From Scylla paramamosain (Eukaryota; Arthropoda; Malacostraca; Decapoda; Portunidae): a stretch of 64,000 nucleotides of DNA. Each line of letters begins with the position of its first letter. The first letter of the stretch is position 1. The DNA is taken from contig NC_087186.1 of assembly GCF_035594125.1 (NCBI RefSeq), positions 2,645,228 through 2,709,227 on the forward strand, in the 5' to 3' direction. The notes below the pieces were generated by a model. It was given only the letters and a program-made list of their open reading frames with translations, ran no database searches and was not told where the DNA came from. This document shows, in pieces, positions 34,992 to 44,191 of the stretch. The translations under genes and the position numbers were made by a program.

Positions 34992-35470
34992 TGTAGCGGG
35001 ACACAAGTCACCGCTCCTAGCACTCCGTTTTCTGTTAATTTTTCACCCTTCCGTTTTCACTCTCTCTACTGCACACGCTCTTGTCTTTCATCTCTTTTTC
35101 ATCACTTTATACATTTCTCTTACTTGTCACATTCTGTGCACGCTCTTTTACACATGTATTACACATCTCAATACATCTTACTACTCCTTTCTTCACACAG
35201 ACATACACACACACATACACTCTCTTTTTCCATAATTTTGTATGTGTCGTTTGTTATGTTTAGTAATTGTTATATATATTGTTCATATTTTTACCTGAAT
35301 AAACAGAGAATACCCAGGCTAAATTTCCTTTGGCAGAGCTACACAGTTATGACACTGGAGATGTTACCCTTCAAGGACTAAACACTGCTATGACCAAGTC
35401 GTAATTGGGAGCCTAAACTTCTCGCTTGAGCAACTAATGGGCGGCCAAGTAGCACCTCACCTTCGCTACA
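34992..35470 (+). repeat. CsRn1-like 5' LTR
   Basis: A 479-bp direct repeat of 43030-43511, with AATAAA at 35298-35303. Differences from its partner are a few substitutions plus a small insertion in the 3' copy. Confidence 0.95.
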
Positions 35471-35490
35471 ATTGGTGACCCCGTTGTTCC
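35471..35490 (+). other. CsRn1-like primer-binding site
   Basis: ATTGGTGACCCCGTTG directly follows the 5' LTR. The TGGTGACCCCG core is what a tRNA-Trp primer would pair with in this clade. Confidence 0.75.
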
Positions 35491-35599
35491 GGAGTGAGCA
35501 GCCAAGTCCACCCTGCTGCTATCCTCCGACCACCCAGCCAAGGCGACGAGGTCGGCTACGAGCGGATCTTCCGGCAGCTGCCCCTTCGCCGGTGTCGCC

Positions 35600-35900
35600 G
35601 CCTCCAGCAGCAGACCCCGGCCCCCGACGCAGCCTGGCCGCCACCCCGCCGGCTCACCGACGCAGCCTGGCCGCCACCCCGCCGGCTCACCGACGCAGCC
35701 TGGCCGCCACCCTGCCGGTGTCGCCGCCTCCAGCAGCAGACCCCGGCCCCCGACGCAGCCTGGCAGCCACCCCGCCGCCTCACCGACGCAGCCTGGCCGC
35801 CACCCCGCCGTACGCCGCCCCCAGCCGCCCGTATGCCGCCCCCAGCCGCCCGTACTCCGCCCCCCGCCGCCCGGCCGCCTTCACGGCGCCCCCCCCCCCC
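35600..35900 (+). repeat. GC-rich 36-bp minisatellite in the element leader
   Basis: A unit containing CTCACCGACGCAGCCTGGCC repeats at 36 bp about three to four times, with a larger duplication of a CCTCCAGCAGCAGACCCC block. The remaining part is proline/alanine-rich in translation in all + frames. No gag family match is visible here, so the open frames are treated as repeat by-products in the leader. Confidence 0.8.
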
Positions 35901-36342
35901 CCGCGGCACTCTCCAGCTGGCCCTCGCCACTGGCCAGCAGTCTCTCCCAGTCGCGGACGCTCCTCCACGTAACTTCTGCCGGCCCCTCCAGTTTCCTGCT
36001 GTTACCTGGAGCCCTCCCACTGGCCGCGTCCCGCCTCCATCTACAGCTCTTCATAGGGGATTACCTACGGTCCATCGCCCAGGATTAACACTGTCATCCG
36101 TGGATTACTTACAGTGCGGTGCCAAGGATAACGTACAGTTCGTTCAGTGGTGAGTGCAGTGCGAAGGATAACGTACAGTTCGTTCCGTGGTGAGTGAAGT
36201 GACATTGCCCCAATTCGGCATCTCTCACCGCTGTGGCACCCGGTCACACCGGCGCCTCACGCCTTCACTCCTCACCGCTGTGGCTCCCGGACTTTCCGGC
36301 GCCTAGTGTACTTTACACAGTCACGTGGTGGTCCACTCAGCA

Positions 36343-36648
36343 CAATGCCTGATGACGTCGACTCCGTAGCCTCCATCTCAGCAGAAGACAGTACCAAGCA
36401 ACTTGTTGGGCTCGTCTCACAGCTTATACTTGAAGTGAGCGATCTTCGGAGAGAGGTCAGAGAACGCTCATACTCACGTTCGCGTTCTTCCTCCAGACAC
36501 CACTTCCGGCGCCGCCAGCGTTCAAACAGTAAGACGCCGGAGACTTCTACTTTCTGCTACTACCATGAAGAGTTCGGGAAAGACGCAAGAAATTGTAAGG
36601 CTCCCTGTACCTTCGCCAAGTCTTTAAACCTCAACAGCGAGCACTAGC
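36343..36648 (+). pseudogene. CsRn1-like gag, C-terminal remnant
   Basis: A short frame starts at ATG 36343. It has a coiled segment (STKQLVGLVSQLILEV), an Arg/Ser-rich stretch and a terminal zinc-binding block FCYYHEEFGKDARNCKAPC. In this clade the block normally reads CWYH..FG..A..C..PC. The usual capsid region of some 150 residues before the coiled segment is absent, so the copy appears gag-deleted. It stops at 36646-36648, just before the protease frame. Confidence 0.7.
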
Positions 36649-36688
36649 GGCGCATAGTGTTCGCGACACCTCGTCTGCGCTACTGAGG

Positions 36689-37249
36689 TTGTATGACCCT
36701 CTCTCCCGGACCAAGTTCCTCATCGACTCTGGTGCAGACGTCAGTATTCTCCCTGCCCCTGGTGTAGACCGGACGTTACCTCCCCTCCTTCACCTTCACG
36801 CCGCCAATGGTACGGAGATTCCTGTGTACAAGCGACGCACCTTGCAACTTCACCTGAACCTCCGCCGTACCTTCGAGTGGACGTTCTACGTAGCAGCTGT
36901 CACGCAACCAATTCTAGGTGCTGACTTCCTCCGACACTTCGGTCTCCTAGTGGACATCAAGGGTCGGAAGCTGCTCGATCCTCTCACCTCAGTCACAACA
37001 AAGGGTCAGGTCACTCATGGTGATAGCACACAGATCTCCCTCGTCAAGGCAGACCACCAGTTCTCCTCCCTGCTGAAGTCCTTCCCTACGCTGACGCAGC
37101 CGTACTCAGCCAGCAAGCCGGTCACACACCACGTCTCGCACCACATCGAGACCAAGGGACCTCCTACCCACGCCAAGGCCCACCGCCTAGCTCCAGAGCG
37201 CGCCAGACAAGCCAAGGCAGAGTTCAAGTCCCTCATTCAGCATTTGTGA
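36689..37249 (+). pseudogene. CsRn1-like protease and start of pol, interrupted
   Basis: An aspartic protease with catalytic FLIDSGADVSILPA (DSG) at the start and a partner block ILGADFL. It is followed by the linker leading into reverse transcriptase (ERARQAKAEFKSLIQHL). The frame ends at TGA 37247-37249, three codons before the LINE-A insertion. The interrupted codons continue in the same register at 40562, so this TGA is a mutation in pol and is not created by the LINE. Confidence 0.88.
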
Positions 37250-37289
37250 GGAGGAGGCAGTAGACACCTGCTGAAACGATAATTACTCC

Positions 37290-37358
37290 CAGTGAGGTCT
37301 AAAGCACTGTTCAGGGGGTGCTGTGAACTTATCATTAAACCCAGCTGTGACCTCACTG
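37290..37358 (+). other. Stem in the LINE-A 5' leader
   Basis: CAGTGAGGTC at 37290-37299 pairs perfectly with GACCTCACTG at 37349-37358, closing a 49-nt loop. Both arms are conserved in copy 2 near 63030-63100. Its role is unknown. Confidence 0.55.
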
Positions 37359-37490
37359 AACGTTTCCCTTTGTGTCTCACAACACAAGGGGGTAGTCACA
37401 GCCTGCCCTCTAAAGACAACTCTCTTCCTCCACACAAAACTACAAGCACCTAATAACACACACACCCTTCACTCAAAAAATTTTAAAATC

Positions 37491-40444
37491 ATGGCGACTC
37501 CTACACCAGCCTCGGAGTCCCCATCTGGGGAGGGGACCATAAATGTCCCCAGGTCGGACTGCCTTTCCGTCGACGACCCTAAGTGTCTTGACACCCCCCT
37601 CAACTTTTTCTTCATTAACTTCTGCAACATTCGCGGTCTAAGATCTAATTTTCAATCTGTAGAACACCACCTCTCCTCTTCTAAACCTCATCTTCTTTTC
37701 CTCACTGAAACTCAGGTGTCTGAGGCAACTGACAGTAGCCCCTTTTCTGTTCCCTCCTACTTTCTCTATCCTCATTTTCGATCCAAAGCTGGATGCTGCG
37801 TTTATGTGCGCAATGACTTAACCTGCTCTCGTGCCCACGCTCTTGAATCTTCCGAGTTTTCCACCATCTGGCTACGACTACAGAGTCATTCTCATACTAA
37901 ATTTATCTGTGCTGTATACCTCTCTCCTAACTCCTCTGACTATAAGAAATTCTTTGACTACTTAACTTCCAAAGTGGAGCACATTCTGACCCTCTTCCCT
38001 TTTGCAGAGATCTCCATTCTTGGAGACTTCAATGTTCACCACCAGCTTTGGCTTTCCTCTCCCTTCACTGACCATCCTGGTGAACTAGCCTACAACTTTG
38101 CTATCCTCCATGACCTAGAGCAATTGGTGCAACACCCTACTCGTATTCCTGACCGTCTTGGAGATACGCCCAACATTCTTGACCTTTTCCTGACCTCTAA
38201 TCCTTCTGCTTATGCTGTCACCTTTTCTTCTCCGTTGGGCTCCTCCGATCACAATCTCATATCTTTATCTTCTCCTATCACTCCGATCCCTCCTCAGGAT
38301 CCCCCTATGCGAAGGTGCCTCTGGCGTTTTGCCTCTGCTAGTTGGGGGGACCTGAGGAGGTATTTTGCTGATTTTCCTTGGAATGACTACTGCTTCCGTG
38401 TCAGAGACCCGTCTTTGTGTGCTGAGCGCATAACAGAGGTGATAGTGTCTGGCATGGAGGCGTACATTCCTCACTCTTTTTCTCGTCCTAAACCTTCTAA
38501 ACCTTGGTTTAACACAGCTTGTTCTCGTGCTATACATGATAGAGAGGTGGCCCACAAAAGGTACTTAAGCCTTCCTTCACCAGAATCTCATGCACTTTAT
38601 ATTTCTGCCCGGAACCATGCCAAGTCTGTTCTCCAACTAGCCAAAAACTCCTTCATTAACAGAAAATGTCAAAACCTTTCAAGATCTGACTCCCCTCGTG
38701 ATTTCTGGCATCTAGCCAAAAATATCTCCAATAACTTTGCTTCTTCTTCTTTCCCTCCTCTACTTCAACCAGATGGCACCACTGCTATCACATCTATTTC
38801 TAAAGCTGAACTCTTTGCTCAAACCTTTGCTAAAAACTCTACCTTGGACGATTCTGGGCTTGTTCCTCCCTCTCCTCCACCCTCTGACTACTTCATGCCT
38901 CGTATTAAAATTCTTCGTAATGATGTTTTCCATGCCCTCGCTGGCCTCAGAAGGCTTATGGACCTGATGGGGTCCCTCCTATTGTTCTCCGAAACTGTGC
39001 CTCCGTGCTTGCACCTTGCCTAGTCAAACTCTTTCAGCTCTGTCTGTCAACATCTACCTTTCCTTCTTGCTGGAAGTTTGCCTACATTCAACCTGTTCCT
39101 AAAAAGGGTGACCGCTCTAATCCCTCAAACTACCGTCCTATTGCTTTAATTTCCTGCTTATCTAAAGTTTTTGAATCTATCCTCAACAGGAAGATTCTTA
39201 AACATCTATCACTTCACAACCTTCTATCTGATCGCCAGTATGGGTTCCGTCAAGGACGCTCTACTGGTGATCTTCTGGCTTTCCTTACTGAGTCTTGGTC
39301 ATCCTCTTTTAGAGACTTTGGTGAAACTTTTGCTGTTGCCTTGGACATATCAAAAGCCTTTGATAGAGTCTGGCACAAAGCTTTGATTTCCAAACTACCC
39401 TCCTACGGTTTCTATCCTTCTCTCTGTAACTTCATCTCAAGTTTCCTTTCTGACCGTTCTATTGCTGCTGTGGTAGACGGTCACTGTTCTTCTCCTAAAT
39501 CTATTAACAGTGGTGTTCCTCAGGGTTCTGTCCTGTCACCCACTCTCTTCTTATTATTCATTAATGATCTTCTAAACCAAACTTCTTGTCCTATCCACTC
39601 CTATGCTGATGATACCACCCTGCACTTTTCCACGTCTTTTCATAGACGTCCAACCCTTCAGGAGGTAAACATATCACGCAGGGAAGCCACAGAACGCCTG
39701 ACTTCTGATCTTTCTAAAATTTCTGATTGGGGCAGAGCAAACTTGGTATTGTTCAATGCCTCAAAAACTCAATTCCTCCATCTATCAACTCGACACAATC
39801 TTCCAGACAACTATCCCCTCTTCTTCAATGACACTCAACTGTCCCCCTCTTCTACACTGAACATCCTCGGTCTGTCCTTTACTTATAATCTGAACTGGAA
39901 ACTTCACATCTCATCTCTAGCTAAAACGGCTTCTATGAAGTTAGGTGTTCTGAGACGTCTCCGCCAGTTTTTCTCATCCCCCCAGCTGCTAACTCTGTAC
40001 AAGGGCCTTATCCGTTCATGTATGGAGTATGCTTCACATGTCTGGGGGGGTTCCACTCATACTGCTGTTCTAGACAGGGTGGAATCAAAAGCTTTTCGTC
40101 TCATCAACTCCTCTCCTCTAACTGACTGTCTTCAGCCTCTCTCTCACCGCCGCAATGTTGCATCTCTTGCTGTCTTCTACCGCTATTTTCATGCTAACTG
40201 CTCTTCTGATCTTGCTAACTGCATGCCTCCCCTCCTTCCGCGGCCTCGCTGCACAAGACTTTCTTCTTTCTCTCACTCCTATTCTGTCCACCTCTCTAAC
40301 GCAAGAGTTAACCAGTATTCTCAATCATTCATCCCTTTCTCTGGTAAACTCTGGAACTCCTTGCCTGCTTCTGTATTTCCACCTTCCTATGACTTGAATT
40401 CCTTCAAGAGGGAGGTTTCAAGACACTTATCCACCAATTTTTGA
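37491..40444 (+). pseudogene. LINE-A copy 1 ORF2: endonuclease and reverse transcriptase
   Basis: It starts at ATG 37491 ([15 protein letters not shown]), although the frame is open from about 37296. Endonuclease blocks are [16 protein letters not shown] (about 37600), [14 protein letters not shown] (about 38010) and [10 protein letters not shown] (about 38240). A deletion of several bases near 38948, compared with copy 2, removes an Asn-Pro-Arg stretch and shifts the frame. The RT continues in another frame to a stop at 40442-40444. RT blocks are FRQGRSTGDLLAFL, LDISKAFDRVW, GVPQGSVLSPTLF and SYADDTTLH (about 39600). The C-terminal block has SGKLWNSLPASVFPPSYD. Only that one frame break separates it from an intact ORF2. 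Confidence 0.92.
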
Positions 40445-40530
40445 CCACTGCTTTGACCCTTTTAGGGACTGGCATTTCAGTGGGCATTTTTTTTATTAGA
40501 TTTTTGTTGCCCTTGGCCAGTATCCTTCCT

Positions 40531-40561
<31 letters not shown>

Positions 40562-40566
<5 letters not shown>

Positions 40567-43018
40567 CATACGGCCCAGCTCCAGCAACTGGTCTTCCGCT
40601 CTCCACATCGTGCCTAAGAAAAATGGCGAACTACGACTATGTGGAGACTACCGCGCTCTCAACTCGCGCACCGTCGAGGACAGGTACCCAGTGCCCAACA
40701 TCCAGGAGTTCTCTTCTCAGCTCTCCGGATGCACCTACTTCTCGAGGATCGACCTTGTGAAAGCCTTTCACCACATCCCCGTCCATCCAGCGGACATTCC
40801 GAAGACTGCTCTCATCACACCCTTCGGATTGTTCGAGTACGTCAGGATGCCCTTTGGTTTGAGGAATGCCGCTCAAACCTTCCAACGCTTCATTGATGAA
40901 GTCCTTCGAGGTCTCCCCTTCTGCTTCGCGTACATCGACGACCTCCTCATCGCCAGTCCTGACGCAGAGACGCACCAACAGCACCTCCAGCAAGTACTCA
41001 CCCGTTTGCAAGACTACGGGGTGCAAGTCAACGTCGACAAGTCTGTGTTTGGGGTCCCCTCCATCACCTTCCTTGGCCACACTGTCTCCTTGGAAGGCAT
41101 CACTCCACTACAAGAAAAGTGCGAGTTCATCCAGAACTTCCCCAAGCTTACAACACAGCGCCAACTCAAGCAATTCCTGGGGATGCTGAACTACTACAAC
41201 CGCTTCATCCCCAGCTGCTCACTACTTCTTCAGCCCCTCTACGCGATGATCAAGCCTTGCAAGAGAGGACAGTCCATCTCCTTAGTCTGGACTCCAGCCA
41301 CTGAGGAAGCTTTCACAGCAGCAAAACAAGCTCTCAGCTCCGTCTCACCTCTCAGCTTCCCTGACCCAGTTGGCATCATCTCTATCGCCACAGACGCTTC
41401 TGACATCGGCATCGGAGCAGTTCTACAGCAGTATGTCGACGGAGGTTGGAAACCGCTCTCTTTCTTCTCAAAGAAATTTAACAAGGCGGAATCCAAGTAC
41501 AGTACTTACGACAGGGAACTTCTCGCCATCTACAAGGCCATCAAGCGTTTCCGGTACTTCGTGGAAGGTCGCAACTTCCATGTATACACCGACCACAAGC
41601 CACTCACTTCGAAGTCCCTGCACATCAAGACCTCCTGTTCACCGCGACAACTGCGTCACATCGACTTCATCTCGCAGTTCACCACGGATTTGCGCTACGT
41701 CAAAGGTGAACACAACGCCCCAGCTGATGCTCTCTCGCGCAACATCTCTTCTGTGTCATCTTCTCCCATCGACTACACTGCCATCGCTGCTGACCAGGCC
41801 AACGATGAAGAGCTGCGGCAACTCCAAGACAACCCCGCACTACAGATGAAGAAGATACAACACCCAGGAACCACAGTGCACGTTTACGCTGACACTTCCA
41901 CCGATTCCTGTCGGCCCTACCTGCCGAAGACCCACCGGTATCGTGTTTTTCGTCAGCTGCACGACCTCTCTGACCCTGGCATCCGAGCATCTCAGCAGAT
42001 GATGACCTCACGCTTCATCTGGTTTGGCATCAACAAAGACGTCAGGCTGTGGACCCGCACATGTGTCAAGTGCCAAGCCTCCAAGGTGTGGCGACACACA
42101 CGCTCTCCTGCGGCCGCCTTCACTCCAGTCTCTTCACGGTTCGACCACGTGCATGTCGACCTCGTTGGACCGCTACCCTACTCTGACGGTTACCGGTACC
42201 TTCTCACCTGCGTCGACCGCTTCACACGCTGGCCGGAAGCTGCACCTTTGGCTGACATCACAACGGACTCCGTCGCACGTGCCTTCATCACTACTTGGAT
42301 CTCCAGGTTCGGTGTCCCTCTCAGCCTCACTTCTGACCGTGGCAGCCAGTTCGAGTCTAGTGTGTGGTACAAGGTGATGTCACTACTAGGCATCCAACGC
42401 TTCAGGACAGCCAGTTACCACCCGCAGGCAAACGGCACCGTTGAGAGATTCCACCGTCAGCTGAAGTCTTCCTTAGCTGCCTCTGCCACACGTGCAGACT
42501 GGTCCCAGGCACTTCCTCTCGTCCTCCTTGGCATACGGACATCACTAAAGGAAGACCTACACCACTCCTCCGCCGAGCTCGTTTATGGTACCAAGCTCAG
42601 GTTACCAGGCGAACTCCTAACTCCTGCACCTCGCTCTACTCCTTGCAGCGTTCAGGACCTTGCTGCCAACCTCTCTGACTTCATGCAGCGTCTGCAGCCT
42701 GTCCAGCCTCGCACGTCTCCCTCCAAGACTTTTGTCAGCCAGGATCTGGACACTTGCACGCACGTGTTCGTCAGGGTTGACGCTGTGAAGAAGCCCCTGC
42801 AGCAACCCTACCAAGGCCCCTTCAAAGTCCTGAGCAGGAGGAGAAAGACGGTCACTGTGGACAAGGATGGTAAGGCTGACACCATCTCCATCGACCGAGT
42901 CAAGCCTGCCTACCTCCTTCACAGTGACCCGGCCGTCATCAACACCATCGGCCAGAACGTCGCCACCAACACCACTCGCCACAAGAAGACAGTTACGTTC
43001 CTCCTACCTCGTCACTAG
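40562..43018 (+). pseudogene. CsRn1-like pol: reverse transcriptase, RNase H, integrase
   Basis: The frame is open from the LINE junction to 43016-43018. From the methionine at 40610 (802 residues): the RT start VPKKNGELRLCGDYRALN; the RT active site FAYIDDLLIASP (YIDD at residues 108-111); RNase H with SIATDASDIGIG (about 259) and VYTDHKPL (about 325); an integrase zinc domain HDLSDPGIRA...CVKCQA (451-488), where HPG is usual, so the second zinc histidine is replaced by aspartate; the integrase DDE triad at D517 (HVDLVGPLP), D576 (TSDRGSQFES) and E612 (GTVERFHRQL); and a C-terminal chromodomain-free tail. It is separated from protease by LINE-A, so it cannot be expressed as the normal polyprotein. 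Confidence 0.93.
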
Positions 43019-43029
43019 GGGGGGAATAC

Positions 43030-43511
43030 TGTAGCGGGACACAAGTCACCGTTCCTAGCACTCCGTTTTCTGTTAATTTTTCACCCTTCCGTTTTCACTC
43101 TCTCTACTGCCCACGCTCTTGTCTTTCATCTCTTTTTCATCACTTTATACATTTCTCTTACTTGTCACATTCTGTGCACGCTCTTTTACACATGTATTAC
43201 ACATCTTCTCAATACATCTTACTACTCCTTTCTTCACACAGACATACACACACACATACACTCTCTTTTTCCATAATTTTGTATGTGTCGTTTGTTATGT
43301 TTAGTAATTGTTATATATATTGTTCATATTTTTACCTGAATAAACAGAGAATACCCAGGCTAAATTTCCTTTGCCCGAGCTACACAGTTATGACACTGGA
43401 GATATTACCCTTCAAGGTCTAAACACTGCTATGACCAAGTCGTAGTTGGGAGCCTAAACTTCTCGCTTGAGCAACTTACGGGCGGCCAAGTAGCACCTCA
43501 CCTTCGCTACA
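43030..43511 (+). repeat. CsRn1-like 3' LTR
   Basis: A 482-bp partner of 34992-35470, preceded by the G-rich polypurine tract and followed by the CATC duplication. Confidence 0.95.
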
Positions 43512-44033
43512 CATCTTCCCACCTGCCCTGCCAAGTGACAAGAACTGCCACCCTTATGCTGGAGTATATATCATGAAAGGGAATTGGGGTGGAAGGAGCA
43601 ACACGAGTTGCTGCCTTTTTAGCCAGCCTATCGGTCTTCTCATTACCATGAACCTCCACATGTGCGGGTACCCAACAAAATGTCATGTGATATCCTCTGC
43701 GCTGAAGCAGGTGAATCCACTCTAAAACAGATAAGATTAGGGGAGGGAGAGAGGAAAAAAAATGGTCCAGGGCAGACAACACACTACGGGAGTCACTAAA
43801 AATACTAAAACTTGAAACCAGTCAAGTAAAAATATTTTTTTTAGGGCAAGAATAATGGCAGATAACTCTGCCGTAAAAATAGAAACAACTCTCGGAAGGC
43901 TACCGCCTGGACAGAAGAAAGGGAATATAACACTATAACACACTCCATCATCAGACTCTGAACCATCAGTGTAGACAAGGATGGAGCTAGAGTGTGTCGA
44001 AGAGTGTTCCAAAAATAAAGCACAAGACTCGTA
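43512..44033 (-). pseudogene. RNase-H LINE, RNase H domain (right fragment)
   Basis: Read on the minus strand, the RNase H blocks are VYTDGSESDDGV, SIFTAELSAIILALKK and, after a frame change, FCWVPAHVEVHGNEKTDRLAKKAA. These carry the usual D, E and late H/D positions of LINE RNase H. The frame reaches TWQGRWED at the CsRn1 target site and continues in the left fragment at 34991. This identifies an I-superfamily type LINE as the outermost layer of the nest. Upstream of 44033 it is cut by the poly(A) end of LINE-A copy 3. Confidence 0.82.
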
Positions 44034-44191
44034 CTTTTTTTTCTTTTTCATGTAGGAGGAACATCGGCCAAGGGCAACAAAAATCTGAAAAAAAAAAAAG
44101 CTCACTGAGTCCCGAATAGTCCTAAATAGGTTCCGAAGTGGTGGTCAACAACTGAAAGATAAGTGTCTTGAAATTTTCCTCATAAAGGTGT

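Larger units (their letters stand above)
37259..40561 (+). mobile_element. LINE-A copy 1, full length in its subfamily, inserted in pol
   Basis: A 3.3-kb non-LTR retrotransposon ending in poly(A) at 40536-40561. A short AGGC is present on both sides (37255-37258 and 40561-40564) and may be the target duplication. The 5' end, AGACACCTGC near 37262, is the same as that of copy 2 at 63129, so it is probably the true 5' end of the subfamily. A short leader precedes an endonuclease-reverse transcriptase frame. No ORF1 is present. The family is Jockey/CR1-like: endonuclease plus RT, no RNase H, and a C-terminal LWNSLP motif. Confidence 0.93.
34992..43511 (+). mobile_element. CsRn1-like Ty3/Gypsy element, split by a LINE
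   Basis: LTRs at 34992-35470 (479 bp) and 43030-43511 (482 bp) start TGTAGCGGGACAC and end TTCGCTACA. CATC is duplicated at 34988-34991 and 43512-43515. The primer-binding site reads TTGGTGACCCCG, the form complementary to the tRNA-Trp 3' end used by CsRn1-clade elements. A polypurine tract of eight G followed by AATAC precedes the 3' LTR. Protease and the RT-RNaseH-integrase frame are present, but a 3.3-kb LINE-A sits between them at 37259-40561 and most of gag is missing. Without the LINE the element would be about 5.2 kb. Confidence 0.95.

Noticed and set aside
34923..35381. Ser/Phe/His-rich frame across the CsRn1-like 5' LTR
   Set aside because: Pyrimidine-rich LTR sequence that recurs in the 3' LTR. 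No coding evidence.
35494..36153. A 219-codon proline/alanine-rich frame and the overlapping frames on both strands
   Set aside because: It lies in GC-rich 36-bp repeats of the CsRn1-like leader. Openness comes from the repeat period, and no gag motif is present.
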